DNA from: Rhodocyclaceae bacterium
GTDB taxonomy: Bacteria > Pseudomonadota > Gammaproteobacteria > Burkholderiales > Rhodocyclaceae
Reading direction: 5' to 3'
Length of the DNA: 64,000 nt
Assembly (NCBI GenBank): GCA_016791115.1
Contig: JAEUNL010000061.1
Location: 1-64,000 of the forward strand
Positions 42,908 through 52,824 of the stretch are shown here, piece after piece. Positions within the stretch are counted from its first letter, which is position 1. Each line of letters opens with the position of its first letter. Made by a program: the position numbers and the translations under genes. The notes beneath the pieces are model-generated. The model saw only the letters and a program-made list of their open reading frames with translations, did not search any database and was not told where the DNA came from.

Positions 42908-43936
42908 ATGCCAACTCGCGTTCATTCGAACGCCGCAGTTGCGGTCGCCGTTACGGCGCCGGCGCGCCTCCACATGGGTTTTGTCGACCTCAACGGGTCG
43001 CTCGGGCGAAAGTACGGTAGCCTTGGCCTCGCTGTGGACGGGCTCGCCACGCGAGTTGTCGTCAGACGTGGCAGTGCACCATCGATTACCGGCAAGGACG
43101 CCGAACGCGCGGGCCGTTATCTCGAACGTCTGCGCGCCGTGATTGATATCCCGGGCGATTTGAGTGTTGTGATCGAGTCCGCGATTCCCTCCCACGCGGG
43201 GCTGGGATCAGGTACGCAGTTGGCCTTGGCGTTGGGAACGGCAGTTTCCAGGCTGATGGGCTCGGATCTTTCGGCCAGGGAGATCGCCCATCTCCTCGAT
43301 CGCGGTGCGCGTTCCGGTATCGGAGTCGCAGTGTTCGAGGACGGCGGATTCGTGGTGGACGGTGGGCGCGGCGCGACCGACACGCCGCCGCCATTGATTT
43401 CGCGCATGCCTTTCCCCCAGAACTGGCGTGTGCTTTTGCTGCTCGACCCGCAATCGACCGGATTGCATGGACAAGCAGAGAACTCGGCATTTCGCACTCT
43501 CCCCACATTTCCCGAACGAGAGGCGGAACGGCTGTGTCGCGAAGTGATGATGTGTGCACTTCCGGCGCTTGCCGAGGCTGATTTGCCGACCTTCGGCAAG
43601 GCCATCTCCGATATCCAGAATTCGATCGGCGATTACTTTTCGCCCGCACAGGGCGGGCGCTACACGAGTCCGCGAATTGCCCGCGCGCTGGACTTCCTCA
43701 AGGCACGGGGCGTCCATTGCATCGGGCAAAGTTCTTGGGGGCCCACAGGATTTGCCGTGGTCGACACAGAAATTACTGCGCAAACGTTGCGCAGCGCACT
43801 GCTGAGCAACTTCCCCGATGTGGAACCTGTTGTCTGCGTCGCGCGCAATCGCGGTGGAGACGTATGCGCTCCCGGTTCAGTGTATCGCGATGGCAGCGAC
43901 GCTATCTCGCCAAGGCATCGTGCCCCGGGCAACTGA
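42908..43936 (+). CDS. Beta-ribofuranosylaminobenzene 5'-phosphate (beta-RFAP) synthase
   Basis: The 342-residue enzyme joins 4-hydroxybenzoate/p-aminobenzoate and phosphoribosyl pyrophosphate in the first committed step of methanopterin synthesis. It is a GHMP-kinase-fold protein, with the ATP-loop-like segment IPSHAGLGSGTQLALALG near residue 97 and APARLHMGFVDLNGSLGR at the N-terminus. It corresponds to Orf4 of Methylobacterium C1 clusters. ATG 42908 follows AAGGGAG. It is the first gene of the operon that runs to fae. Confidence 0.9.
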   Translation: MPTRVHSNAAVAVAVTAPARLHMGFVDLNGSLGRKYGSLGLAVDGLATRVVVRRGSAPSITGKDAERAGRYLERLRAVIDIPGDLSVVIESAIPSHAGLGSGTQLALALGTAVSRLMGSDLSAREIAHLLDRGARSGIGVAVFEDGGFVVDGGRGATDTPPPLISRMPFPQNWRVLLLLDPQSTGLHGQAENSAFRTLPTFPEREAERLCREVMMCALPALAEADLPTFGKAISDIQNSIGDYFSPAQGGRYTSPRIARALDFLKARGVHCIGQSSWGPTGFAVVDTEITAQTLRSALLSNFPDVEPVVCVARNRGGDVCAPGSVYRDGSDAISPRHRAPGN

Positions 43937-43971
43937 AATCCTTTCCGAACCATTCGACAAAACGACCCAAC

Positions 43972-44874
43972 ATGGAAAAACCTTTCATCCTTCACATGTT
44001 CTCGCCTACCCGAAACATGAGCCCGTTCGACGTGAACATGGCCGCAGATGCCGGCTATCAGATCATCGTTCCGTACACGGACGTGACACTCGATCAGGTG
44101 GGCCCGCTTACGCAGGACGCAATTTTTTCGCGCGGCCCGAAGGGCGTAAAACGCACCGGCATTTTTATCGGCGGCCGCGAAATCGGGATGGCGGCGGACA
44201 TGCTGGACATCGCTAGGAATTCGATGGTCCCTCCGTTCGAGGTGTCGGTGTTCGCCGACCCCAGCGGTGCATTCACGACTGCGGCCGCAATGGTGGCGTG
44301 TGTCGAACGCCAGCTCAGGGTTGTGCATGAAACAGACCTTCGAGACAAGAATGTGCTCGTGCTTGGCGGGACCGGGCCGGTCGGTGCGGCGGCAGCAGTC
44401 CTAGCTTCGGGGGCCGGCGCAAACGTTCAGATCTCCAGCCATTCCAGTGCAAATCGCGCAAGGATGACTTCCGAAGTAGTCAATGCGCGTTACGGTGCAT
44501 CAACCAAGCCGGTGGAAGCGGGAACCGATGAACAGAAAGCAGACCTTGTCGGACAAACCCACATTGTGCTGGCGACGGCGAAGGCCGGGATTCGCGTTCT
44601 CTCTGCGAGCCAGCTACAGCTCGCTCGCAACCTGCTGGTCGCCGCGGACGTCAACGCAGTTCCGCCGGCGGGCATCGAAGGTCTCGGCGTGATGGATGAA
44701 GGCTCCGCCATTGAAGCAGCATCCGGCAAGGCAGTCGGCGTCGGCGCGCTAGCGATCGGCAACGTGAAGTATCAGGTGCAACGAGGACTGTTCGAGTCGA
44801 TGCTGGAGACCGACAAGCCGGTCTATCTGGATTTCCGGGACGCGTTTGCGGCTGCACGAGCCATGACGAGCTGA
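43972..44874 (+). CDS. mtdB: NAD(P)-dependent methylene-H4MPT dehydrogenase
   Basis: The 300-residue enzyme oxidises methylene-H4MPT to methenyl-H4MPT. The dinucleotide-binding loop VLGGTGPVGAAAA is near residue 130, and the N-terminal LHMFSPTRNMSPFDVNMA pattern is the family signature. MtdB rather than the NADP-specific MtdA is favoured by its place beside mch and fae. ATG 43972 has only a weak ribosome binding site; 35 nt separate it from the preceding gene. Confidence 0.92.
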   Translation: MEKPFILHMFSPTRNMSPFDVNMAADAGYQIIVPYTDVTLDQVGPLTQDAIFSRGPKGVKRTGIFIGGREIGMAADMLDIARNSMVPPFEVSVFADPSGAFTTAAAMVACVERQLRVVHETDLRDKNVLVLGGTGPVGAAAAVLASGAGANVQISSHSSANRARMTSEVVNARYGASTKPVEAGTDEQKADLVGQTHIVLATAKAGIRVLSASQLQLARNLLVAADVNAVPPAGIEGLGVMDEGSAIEAASGKAVGVGALAIGNVKYQVQRGLFESMLETDKPVYLDFRDAFAAARAMTS

Positions 44875-44875
44875 C

Positions 44876-45994
44876 ATGCAGCACATGCTGATCGTCGCCA
44901 CCAGCGGTCGGGCATTGGCTCAGTGCGCTGCGCGCTCGGGGTTTTCGAGCGTGGTACTCGACTGCTTTGGCGATACGGACACCCGTAAGGTTGCGGCCTC
45001 GGCGAACGTGATATCAGACACCTCAGGTATCGGCATTGACGGCGATCGACTGCTTGAAGCAGCCGAAGTTCTCTCGCCGCCCCATGAAACGGACGCGCTG
45101 GTGTATGGCGCAGGCTTCGAAAGCGACCCCGAGTTACTGGAACGGTTCTCGCGGCGTTACCCCCTCCGCGGCAACTCGCCGGACGTAGTGCGATCCGTGA
45201 AGGATCCGATTTCACTGACCCGTTTGCTGGATCTCGCGGGACTACCCCATCCGGAAACGCGTCTCGATCCGCCGGAAGAAGACGATTGCTGGCTGATCAA
45301 GCGAATAGGCGGGGCGGGCGGTCAGCATGTGCGTGCCTGCGCGAACAGCAGTTTCGAGCCGGGCCGTGACTATTTCCAACGTCGGGTGCGAGGCGCTGTT
45401 TGTTCTGCCTTGTTTCTGGTCGATCGCCAGGGTGCGCGCATCATCGGATTCAGCGAAGCCTTGCCGACGGGTGATGGCGTCGGCGCGCCATTCGCGTACT
45501 CGGGCTCTGTGAGTCATGCAATCGTCCCGCAACGCATTTACGACGAATTGGCATTCAAACTGGATGTTCTCGCGCGCCTTGCGGGTCTGGTCGGACTGAA
45601 CGGCATTGATTTCGTGATCGACGGCGGCACCTACTCGATTCTGGAAATCAATCCGAGGCCGACGGCAACCCTCGAGCTTTACGATCCGGACGTGATGAAC
45701 GGACTGCTTGCTGCGCATGTCGCCGCATGCTCCGGCGAGAGTGTGACTATCGAACAATCGTGGGGACCCGTGCGCGCCCACGCCATCGTTTTTGCGCGCA
45801 ACCAATTGAAGCTTCCGCGCAGTTGGCGGCCTGCGCGTTGGTGCAGTGACATCCCCACGTCGGAAGCCGTCGTGGATCGCGGGATGCCGATCTGCTCGGT
45901 ACGAGCTGAAGGGCGCACGCATGCTGAAGTCATCGGACAGATACAGCGTTATCGGGCTGCGGTACTGGAGTCTCTCGAGGAGGTTGCGGCATGA
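44876..45994 (+). CDS. ATP-grasp family protein of H4MPT/methylofuran biosynthesis (OrfY-like)
   Basis: The 372-residue product has an ATP-grasp fold: NTP-binding segments [13 protein letters not shown] (near 142) and the magnesium-binding [10 protein letters not shown]...[15 protein letters not shown] (near 255). ATP-grasp ligases form amide bonds, which both H4MPT and methylofuran need. The gene lies between mtdB and mch, where Methylobacterium has OrfY, essential for the H4MPT pathway. The exact reaction is not known to me. ATG 44876 lies one base after the mtdB stop; the end overlaps the mch ATG. Confidence 0.82.
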   Translation: MQHMLIVATSGRALAQCAARSGFSSVVLDCFGDTDTRKVAASANVISDTSGIGIDGDRLLEAAEVLSPPHETDALVYGAGFESDPELLERFSRRYPLRGNSPDVVRSVKDPISLTRLLDLAGLPHPETRLDPPEEDDCWLIKRIGGAGGQHVRACANSSFEPGRDYFQRRVRGAVCSALFLVDRQGARIIGFSEALPTGDGVGAPFAYSGSVSHAIVPQRIYDELAFKLDVLARLAGLVGLNGIDFVIDGGTYSILEINPRPTATLELYDPDVMNGLLAAHVAACSGESVTIEQSWGPVRAHAIVFARNQLKLPRSWRPARWCSDIPTSEAVVDRGMPICSVRAEGRTHAEVIGQIQRYRAAVLESLEEVAA

Positions 45995-46992
45995 ATGCCG
46001 AGTCGAATGTGGTCAGCCCGCTGAGCGGCGCCCAGGCGAGCGTGAATCAAATGACGCTGCCGCTCGTGGAAGAAATGATTCGCCAGCGAGACGCGCTTCG
46101 CGTCTCGATTAACGTGCTTCCATCGGGTGCCCGCATCGTGGATGCCGGGATCGCCGTTCCGGGTGGTCTCGAGGCGGGTCGCCGTGTGGCAGAAATCTGC
46201 ATGGGTGGGCTCGGCAAGGTGGATCTCGTCGCGACCAATAGTCGTTGGCCGATGCAGGTGTCGGTGTCTGCTCGAAACCCGGTTCTCGCTTGCTTGGGCA
46301 GTCAGTATGCGGGCTGGAGTCTGTCGCACGGAGAAGGCAAGGCGGCCTTTCATGCACTTGGTTCCGGCCCCGGCAGAGCCCTGTCCCGCAAGGAGCCCCT
46401 GTTCGAAGAACTGGGCTATCAGGACAGTAGCGACGCAACCTGCCTGGTGCTGGAGGTCGACCGTGTTCCACCGCAAGAGATCATCGACAAGGTTTCGCGC
46501 GACTGCCGCGTGGCCCCGGATCGTCTGACCTTCATCCTGACGCCGACGCGCAGTCTTGCAGGATGCGTGCAAATTGTCGCCCGCGTGCTCGAGGTCGCCT
46601 TGCACAAGTCGCACGCCCTGCACTTTCCACTCGATCGGATTGTCGATGGCGCAGGCTGCGCGCCCGTTCCACCCCCTGCACCGGATTTTGTGCAGGCGAT
46701 GGGCCGTACCAATGATGCGATTCTGTTCGGCGCAACGGTCCAGCTTTATGTAACCGGCGACGATGATGCCGCGTCGTCGCTTGCGCAGAATCTCCCCTGC
46801 ACCGCGTCCCGCGACTATGGACGACCTTTTGCCGACATTTTCAAGGGCGTCAAGTACGATTTCTACAAGATCGACCCACAGTTGTTCGCGCCTGCAGAGG
46901 TCGTGGTGACCAATATCGACTCGGGACGCACATTCCGCGGGGGCCGTCTGAATCCGGAACTTCTTGCCGCATCGTTCGGAGATTCCGAGTGA
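45991..46992 (+). CDS. mch: Methenyl-H4MPT cyclohydrolase
   Basis: The 333-residue enzyme hydrolyses methenyl-H4MPT to formyl-H4MPT, the substrate of Fhc. The family's segments are seen: [19 protein letters not shown] near residue 47, [18 protein letters not shown] near 90, and [17 protein letters not shown] near 237. ATG 45991 overlaps the upstream stop (ATGA) and has GAGGAGG before it. It sits in the middle of the H4MPT operon. Confidence 0.95.
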   Translation: MNAESNVVSPLSGAQASVNQMTLPLVEEMIRQRDALRVSINVLPSGARIVDAGIAVPGGLEAGRRVAEICMGGLGKVDLVATNSRWPMQVSVSARNPVLACLGSQYAGWSLSHGEGKAAFHALGSGPGRALSRKEPLFEELGYQDSSDATCLVLEVDRVPPQEIIDKVSRDCRVAPDRLTFILTPTRSLAGCVQIVARVLEVALHKSHALHFPLDRIVDGAGCAPVPPPAPDFVQAMGRTNDAILFGATVQLYVTGDDDAASSLAQNLPCTASRDYGRPFADIFKGVKYDFYKIDPQLFAPAEVVVTNIDSGRTFRGGRLNPELLAASFGDSE

Positions 46993-47912
46993 GGCGAAGG
47001 GTCGCCATCGTCACTGATGACCCGGGCTGGCATGGTGCCGCGCTTGGCCGTGCCTTCAAGGCGCGAAGAATCGATTCACAGTTTGTCAGCCTGACGAACT
47101 GCCGATTGGACATTGCAAACGACGGCATGCCTGTCCGCCTGGCGGGCTTCGAGAACGAGTTGCCCGCGGCTGTTTTTGTGCGGGGCGTGCCTGGTGGCAC
47201 CCTCGAGCAGGTAATTCTTCGACTGGATCTGCTTCATGCCCTGCGCGAGACGGGGATCCCGGTCTACAACGACGCACGCGCCATCGAACGCAGCGTAGAC
47301 AAGGCGATGACGAGTTTCCTGTTGCGCCAGCGCGGCCTGCCTACGCCTCCGACCTGGGTTTCCGAGAACATTTCCGAGGCGCGCGCGATTGTGCTTCGCG
47401 AAACAGCGGCAGGACATCAAGTCGTGTCAAAGCCGCTCTTCGGTTCCCAGGGCGTTGGGTTGATCAGGGTCTCCGGTGGCGAGGACGTTCCGCCAGCTGA
47501 TTCCGTAAGTGGCGTCTGGTACCTCCAGCGTTATGTCGGCGCGAAAGACAGTGCAGGCGGTTGGCAGGATTGGCGAATTCTGGTCATTGGAGGACGCGCA
47601 GTCGCAGCAATGACCCGCCACGGTCGCACGTGGATCAACAACGTGGCTCAAGGTGCACGATGCGAGGCCGCCCCGCTCGATGAGCCGCTGGTACGACTTG
47701 CGACCGACGCTGTCCAAGCGCTCGATATGGACTATGCCGGCGTCGATATTATCCGAGACCGCGATGGTCGCCTGCAGATCCTCGAAGTAAACAGCATCCC
47801 AGCATGGAAAGGCCTTCAAGGGGTCTGCGAGAAGGATATTGCACAAATGATGGTCGACGATCTGATCGCCCGCAGGTTGCCTGTTGTCCGCTCGCTCGAG
47901 GCCGTATGCTGA
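46989..47912 (+). CDS. RimK-like ATP-grasp ligase (Orf5-like)
   Basis: The 307-residue protein is a RimK-type ATP-grasp ligase: [16 protein letters not shown] (ATP lysine and P-loop-like turn near 142), [14 protein letters not shown] and [28 protein letters not shown] (metal-binding Glu/Asn near 266). The RimK family includes MptN, the archaeal ligase that adds glutamate to tetrahydrosarcinapterin, so glutamylation of a pterin or furan cofactor is a reasonable inference. The start is GTG 46989 (GTGA overlap with mch). Confidence 0.85.
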   Translation: MRRRVAIVTDDPGWHGAALGRAFKARRIDSQFVSLTNCRLDIANDGMPVRLAGFENELPAAVFVRGVPGGTLEQVILRLDLLHALRETGIPVYNDARAIERSVDKAMTSFLLRQRGLPTPPTWVSENISEARAIVLRETAAGHQVVSKPLFGSQGVGLIRVSGGEDVPPADSVSGVWYLQRYVGAKDSAGGWQDWRILVIGGRAVAAMTRHGRTWINNVAQGARCEAAPLDEPLVRLATDAVQALDMDYAGVDIIRDRDGRLQILEVNSIPAWKGLQGVCEKDIAQMMVDDLIARRLPVVRSLEAVC

Positions 47913-48865
47913 TGTCTGTCCAAGAAGATCTGAACGGCCGCAAGCCGCGCCAGATTTTTCTCGCGGAAATGCTTCGTCGCGCGTGCGAAATTGACGTGCT
48001 CGCGATAAAGCCGGGCAACGTCAGTATCCGCAGTAGCGGGCACGGGATGAGCGCGGACGATTTTCTCGCCTCGGCGAATGCAATTCTCGGCCCGATTTCC
48101 CGTACCGCCTCGACAGTCGGCGAACGGATATTCGAGTCGATCGCAGCAACTCGTTCAGTCGTAGGATGCAACACGAATCTGGGTATCGTCCTGCTCTGTG
48201 CACCATTGACCCACGCAGTACTCGCCATGCGTGCCGGACAGTCCGTCCAGGACGCTCTGCGTGAGTGTCTCGACACGCTGTCGGTGGAGGACGCGAATCG
48301 CGCCTACGAAGCGATACGCCTCGCGCAACCTGGCGGCCTCGGCCGTCGCTCCAAACATGATGTCGCCGAGCCAGCCACGGTCGACCTGCGCTCCGCCATG
48401 GCTGCTGCTCGAGAGACCGATCTCGTCGCCCGCCAGTACGCAAACGGATTCGAGGATGTGCTCGGCGTTCAGCCGATCATCGAGCAACTGCGTCGTCGCT
48501 GGAACGACGAACCTTGGGTCGCCACTGCGGTCTATCTGGAATTGCTTGCCCGCAATCCGGATTCCCACGTTGCCCGTAAGCACGGCATGGAAGAAGCCCT
48601 GCGCGTCAGCCATCAGGCCCATGCCCTGGCTCGATCTGTACTGCAAAGTGCCGACCCGAGAGAGTTCGAACGCGAGTTGAGCACTTGGGACGCGTTGCTG
48701 AAACAGCAGAACATCAATCCAGGGACGACGGCCGACCTCACGGTGACGTCGTTCTACATGAATGGGATCCTGTCCATTCCTGATCTTGAACTGACTGCCA
48801 GCGGGGCATTTTCGCCCCCGATGGCGAATCAACCGTGGGAGCAGTCCCGCATTCTTGCCAACTAA
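47906..48865 (+). CDS. CitG/MdcB-family protein (Orf7-like), H4MPT biosynthesis
   Basis: About 319 residues related to triphosphoribosyl-dephospho-CoA synthases: the [23 protein letters not shown] segment near residue 33 and [13 protein letters not shown] near 90 are the family's conserved helices. In Methylobacterium the equivalent Orf7 is required for H4MPT-linked growth; the reaction may involve a ribose-phosphate transfer, but this is not proven. ATG 47906 overlaps the upstream gene by 7 nt; ATG 47912 is the alternative. Confidence 0.8.
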   Translation: MLMSVQEDLNGRKPRQIFLAEMLRRACEIDVLAIKPGNVSIRSSGHGMSADDFLASANAILGPISRTASTVGERIFESIAATRSVVGCNTNLGIVLLCAPLTHAVLAMRAGQSVQDALRECLDTLSVEDANRAYEAIRLAQPGGLGRRSKHDVAEPATVDLRSAMAAARETDLVARQYANGFEDVLGVQPIIEQLRRRWNDEPWVATAVYLELLARNPDSHVARKHGMEEALRVSHQAHALARSVLQSADPREFERELSTWDALLKQQNINPGTTADLTVTSFYMNGILSIPDLELTASGAFSPPMANQPWEQSRILAN

Positions 48866-48885
48866 CCGGAAAAGGAGAGAGAAGC

Positions 48886-49395
48886 ATGGCAAAAGTAAAC
48901 GGCTTGTGTGTCGGCGAGTCGCTGGTCGGCGATGGAAACGAAGTTGCCCACATCGATCTGATCATGGGACCGCGCGGCAGTGCAGCTGAAACTGCATTCG
49001 CCAATTGCCTCGTCAACAACAAGGATGGCTTCACCTCGCTGCTCGCTGTGGTAGCGCCGAACCTGCTGTGCAAACCCGCCACCGTCATGTTCAACAAGGT
49101 GACGATCAAGGGTGCAAAGCAGGCGGTCCAGATGTTCGGACCGGCCCAGCGCGGCGTGGCAATGGCGGTGGCCGACTCTGTTGCAGAAGGCGTTATCCCG
49201 GCCGATGAAGCCGACAATCTCTTCATCTGCGTCGGCGTATTCATCCACTGGCTTGCCGACGACGACAAGAAGATTCAGGACTTCAACTACCGTGCTGTCA
49301 AGGAGTCGATCGCCCGCGCAGTTTCGGGCACGCCGACGGCACGCGAAGTCACCGAAAAGCGCAACTCGGTTTCGCATCCGTTCGCAGCCAACTAA
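48886..49395 (+). CDS. fae: Formaldehyde-activating enzyme
   Basis: The 169-residue enzyme condenses formaldehyde with H4MPT to methylene-H4MPT. The active-site His is His22 in [15 protein letters not shown], and the [18 protein letters not shown] and [16 protein letters not shown] segments are characteristic. ATG 48886 follows a strong AAGGAGAG site, in keeping with the very high expression known for Fae. It ends the operon and is followed by a strong terminator. Confidence 0.97.
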   Translation: MAKVNGLCVGESLVGDGNEVAHIDLIMGPRGSAAETAFANCLVNNKDGFTSLLAVVAPNLLCKPATVMFNKVTIKGAKQAVQMFGPAQRGVAMAVADSVAEGVIPADEADNLFICVGVFIHWLADDDKKIQDFNYRAVKESIARAVSGTPTAREVTEKRNSVSHPFAAN

Positions 49396-49401
49396 GCTCT
49401 G

Positions 49402-49430
49402 CGGAGTGTCTCCGTCACGGAGACACTCCG
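49402..49430. terminator. Bidirectional terminator between fae and the HisA-like gene
   Basis: A perfect 13-bp stem (49402-49414 with 49418-49430, arm CGGAGTGTCTCCG) with loop TCA, followed by TCTTGCTT. It serves the convergent gene on the minus strand as well. Confidence 0.85.
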
Positions 49431-49436
49431 TCTTGC

Positions 49437-50150
49437 TTAGTTGGTTGTCCTCGCCTCGTGCAGCGACGAGAAATAGCCTGCCAGGCTGCCGTCATGAACG
49501 CTCGTGGCAAGTAATGCACCGCACGCTCCCGATCGTGCAGCAGCTTGCAGGTCAGCCTCACTACGCACGCCGCCACAGGCGAAGATGCAATTCGACGGAG
49601 CCCTTTCGTGGAACATTCGGATCAGCGACAAATCGGGGCCCATCGCACTACCGACGCGGGCAAGGTTCATTGCAAGCACATTCGCCGGCCACAGATCGGT
49701 CCGATCGAGAAGCTCAATCGGACCGAGAAATTCATCGCCCCGGAAGTCGAGGGAAAGCACGAAATCGACCCCATCTCGAACCAGCCTATCGATCAGGCGA
49801 ACGTCGCTCAGGGATTCGCTGCCCACAACAACGGACACCGTGCCCACCTCAAGAAGTCGTTCGCAATCGGAAATGGATTGCACACCGGCGTCGATCCAAA
49901 GCGGTGTTGCTGGTTGTACTTGCGCAATTGCACGGATGCTCGCAAGGTTGTCGCCACGCTTCCGGATTGCATCCAGATCGGCGATATAGAGAGCGTCGAA
50001 ACAACCGATTTCGAACAGTGCGCTTGCCACGCGCACGGGATCGCTGCCTTCGCACAAGGACGAGCTAAGCGGCTCGTATCGGGCGCGATCGCCGCGCCGG
50101 GCATGAACGACCCTGTTCTCCAGCAGGTCTACGACAGCTACCAGTCTCAC
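49437..50150 (-). CDS. HisA/HisF-like TIM-barrel protein (Orf21-like)
   Basis: The 237-residue product resembles phosphoribosyl-isomerase-type barrels: MRLVAVVDLLENRVVHARRG at the start, ALYIADLDAI near 60, and a C-terminal CGGVRSEADL phosphate-binding loop. It is not histidine biosynthesis, since no his genes are near; methylotroph clusters carry such a gene (Orf21) needed for H4MPT synthesis. GTG 50150 aligns with the HisA N-terminus; a TTG at 50168 is the longer alternative. It diverges from the next gene with only 17 nt between starts. Confidence 0.8.
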   Translation of the reverse strand: MRLVAVVDLLENRVVHARRGDRARYEPLSSSLCEGSDPVRVASALFEIGCFDALYIADLDAIRKRGDNLASIRAIAQVQPATPLWIDAGVQSISDCERLLEVGTVSVVVGSESLSDVRLIDRLVRDGVDFVLSLDFRGDEFLGPIELLDRTDLWPANVLAMNLARVGSAMGPDLSLIRMFHERAPSNCIFACGGVRSEADLQAAARSGACGALLATSVHDGSLAGYFSSLHEARTTN

Positions 50151-50167
50151 GGCTCGGGCAGGATGCA

Positions 50168-51184
50168 ATGAAGATCTTCGCTTACGAGTTTATCACCGGT
50201 GGGGGTCTCCTCCACGATGCGATTCCCCGTTCGCTCGCGATTGAGGGCGACATGATGCTCAGCGCATTGCTGGGAGATCTTGGCCGCATTCCAGGGGTCG
50301 AGATTCTTATCAGCCGAGACCCGCGGCTGACACTGCAAGCGCGTGGTGTCCAATGCATGTCCCCTCACGCTGGTGAAGATCCGTTCGTCGCATTCACACG
50401 CGGCGTCCGCCAATGCGATGCCGTGTTGCCGATCGCCCCGGAAACGGGAGGCGTGCTCGAGGAACTGTCGCGAATCGTTCTTGCCGAGGATCGCATCCTG
50501 CTCGGCTGTCTGCCCGAAGCAATTTCCGTTGCTGCAAGCAAATCCCGAACAGTTTCCGTGCTATCCGATGCGGGAATCCCCTGCATTCCGACTTTCGACA
50601 GCCCGGAGCGCGTCTCTCCTATTCCAGGCCCCTGGGTCATCAAACCGGATGACGGGGCCGGTTGCGTCGACACGTCGGTCGTCGCGACCTGGCAGGATGC
50701 CCGAGGATGGCTGGACGCGCGCAGCGGAGAAGGATTCATTGCCCAGCCATGGTGCGAGGGCACGCCGCTCAGCCTCTCGATGATCTGCTATCCGGGTGAT
50801 GCACTCCTTATGTCCTGCAATCTTCAACACGTCCGAAGAAAGGATGCAAGACTGGATCTCGATGGCATCACGGTAGACGCAATGGCGGACCACCAGGGCA
50901 TCTATGCCGACCTGGCAGCAAGCGTAGCAGCCGCGCTGCCTGGACTCCGGGGTTATGTCGGCATCGACTTCATTGCGACAGACGGTGGTCCGGTCGTGCT
51001 GGAAATCAACCCTCGACTGACGACTTCGTACTGTGGGCTGAGTGCCGCACTCGATACAAATCCGGCGGAATTGATCATTGCGGCTGCTTCCGTGCAGAAC
51101 AATCGGATGTCGAAGCCCATCGCGACCTGGTCTCGAAAGACGAAACCCGTACTGATCGACCTGCATGGCGCAGAATTCAACTGA
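50168..51184 (+). CDS. ATP-grasp ligase, MfnD-like
   Basis: The 338-residue protein starts MKIFAYEFITGGGL, the opening of MfnD-type ATP-grasp enzymes, and has WVIKPDDGAGCVDT (ATP site, near 158) and GYVGIDFIATDGGPVVLEINPRLTTSY (metal site, near 262). Archaeal MfnD ligates glutamate to tyramine for methanofuran; bacterial methylofuran contains tyrosine and glutamates, so an analogous step is likely. It overlaps the next gene by 20 nt. Confidence in the fold is high, in the reaction moderate. Confidence 0.82.
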   Translation: MKIFAYEFITGGGLLHDAIPRSLAIEGDMMLSALLGDLGRIPGVEILISRDPRLTLQARGVQCMSPHAGEDPFVAFTRGVRQCDAVLPIAPETGGVLEELSRIVLAEDRILLGCLPEAISVAASKSRTVSVLSDAGIPCIPTFDSPERVSPIPGPWVIKPDDGAGCVDTSVVATWQDARGWLDARSGEGFIAQPWCEGTPLSLSMICYPGDALLMSCNLQHVRRKDARLDLDGITVDAMADHQGIYADLAASVAAALPGLRGYVGIDFIATDGGPVVLEINPRLTTSYCGLSAALDTNPAELIIAAASVQNNRMSKPIATWSRKTKPVLIDLHGAEFN

Positions 51185-52208
51185 TTGCGTCATCGGCTGG
51201 GATATCGGCGGTGCCCATCTCAAGGCAGCCCGCGTCTTCGCCGACGGACGCATCGACGCTGCGGTTCAGTTGCCCTGCGCGCTCTGGCAAGGCCTGGATC
51301 AGCTGACAACGTCTGTTGACGAGGCCAGGCGGCGCCTCGGCCCGACAGATGGCCACGCGATCACGATGACCGGCGAATTGGCAGACCTGTTCGGCAGCCG
51401 CGCGGAAGGCGTCGTGAAAATCCTGGATGTAATGACGGAGAAGTTGCGTGGCCAGCGCATCCAGGTTTTTGCCGGAGCAGACGGCTTCGTGGATCCAGCC
51501 CATGCTCATCACCACCTTGCAGCCATTTCATCCGCCAACTGGCGCGCGACGGCCGAACTCGTTGCGCTTCACCAGCCGGATGCACTGCTGCTGGACATCG
51601 GGAGCACGACAAGCGATCTGGTTCCCATTGCTGAAGGTCATGTCGCAGCCGAGGGGCACGATGATGCGACGAGACTGAAGCACGAAGAACTCCTTTATAT
51701 GGGTGTCGTGCGCACCCCCCTCATGGCACTTGGCCAGAAGTGGGCACTGGAAGGCCGTGTCACTGCAATCTGCAACGAACTCTTCGCCACCACGGCGGAT
51801 GTCTATCGCCTGACATCGGATCTGCATGAAGAATGGGATCAGTACCCTCCTGCTGACGGTGGCGCCAAAACGCGTGAGGCATCCGCTCGCAGGATTGCCC
51901 GAATGGTTGGTCGCGATCTCGATAGTGCCTCCCTGGAAACATGGATTGGCCTGGCCTTTTGGCTGAAAGCAACGCAAGTCGATATCGTTAGACAAGCAAT
52001 CCGCCGCATCACGTTGCGCTCCGGCATTGCCGCGAAGGTGCCCATCGTCGGTGCAGGCGCCGGATCCTTCCTGGCCCGGGAAATCGCCAGTGTCGAAGGA
52101 AGATCCTACGTTACCTTCGCAGACATCATCGGCCGAAACGAAAGCCCGTCGAGCATATCCACCTGTGCCCCTGCAGTCGCAGTCGGCTGTCTTGCATTGC
52201 GTCTTTGA
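51165..52208 (+). CDS. H4MPT-linked C1 pathway protein, MfnF family (Orf19-like)
   Basis: The 347-residue protein has an actin-like/hydantoinase-type fold: VIGWDIGGAHLKAARV at the N-terminus and LLLDIGSTTSDLVPI near residue 143 are the two phosphate loops. The family is found only with methanopterin/methanofuran-linked C1 pathways. The archaeal member MfnF couples the furan diphosphate to glutamyltyramine, so coupling the furan to the tyrosine part of methylofuran is the probable role here. Confidence 0.83.
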   Translation: MAQNSTDCVIGWDIGGAHLKAARVFADGRIDAAVQLPCALWQGLDQLTTSVDEARRRLGPTDGHAITMTGELADLFGSRAEGVVKILDVMTEKLRGQRIQVFAGADGFVDPAHAHHHLAAISSANWRATAELVALHQPDALLLDIGSTTSDLVPIAEGHVAAEGHDDATRLKHEELLYMGVVRTPLMALGQKWALEGRVTAICNELFATTADVYRLTSDLHEEWDQYPPADGGAKTREASARRIARMVGRDLDSASLETWIGLAFWLKATQVDIVRQAIRRITLRSGIAAKVPIVGAGAGSFLAREIASVEGRSYVTFADIIGRNESPSSISTCAPAVAVGCLALRL

Positions 52209-52220
52209 CGGCACACACTC

Positions 52221-52823
52221 ATGTGGCTCGTAAAACTTGGTGGCAGCCTGTCGTATGACCCCAGCCTGCGTTCGTGGCTGGATGCCCTGGCTTCGATGGG
52301 AGGCGGGCGCGTGATCATCGTTCCCGGCGGCGGACCTTTCGCCGACCTTGTACGCGACGCGCAGCATCACTGGGATTTTGAAGACGACGCAGCCCATCGC
52401 ATGGCGTTACACGCCATGCAACAGAATGGCTTGCTACTGGCCGCCCTGTGTCCGGCGTTGCTGCCCGCCGAGAGCGAGGAGGATATGCGCGCCGTGCTCT
52501 CGAAAGGAAAGACCGCCTTGTGGCTGCCACTTTCGATGACGCAGGGAAACCCCTATCTGGATGCCAATTGGAGCGTTACCTCCGACAGCATCTCGGCGTG
52601 GCTCGCCGGACATCTGAATGCCGAACGGCTGATTCTGATCAAGTCGTGCAGACTTCCGGGAACCCCGCTCGATGCGACTGCATTGGCGGCTGCAGGCATC
52701 GTCGACCGCGCTTTTCCGAAATTCATCGATGAGGCTTGCTTCGAAACCGTGCTGCTGGAGAAGTCGCAACTTGGTATCCTGCGGGAAATGCTGCTCGGCG
52801 AACGGCCCGGTGCGGCACGCTGA
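52221..52823 (+). CDS. Amino-acid-kinase-fold protein, MfnE-like (Orf20-like)
   Basis: The 200-residue protein shows the amino acid kinase fold: VKLGGSL at the N-terminus, VPGGGPFADLVR near 35 and SDSISAWLAGHL near 125. Archaeal MfnE, of the same pathway, phosphorylates the furan phosphate to the diphosphate used by MfnF. The neighbouring MfnF-like gene 12 nt upstream makes this the likely reaction. It converges with mfnB with almost no space between stops. Confidence 0.82.
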   Translation: MWLVKLGGSLSYDPSLRSWLDALASMGGGRVIIVPGGGPFADLVRDAQHHWDFEDDAAHRMALHAMQQNGLLLAALCPALLPAESEEDMRAVLSKGKTALWLPLSMTQGNPYLDANWSVTSDSISAWLAGHLNAERLILIKSCRLPGTPLDATALAAAGIVDRAFPKFIDEACFETVLLEKSQLGILREMLLGERPGAAR

Positions 52824-52824
52824 T

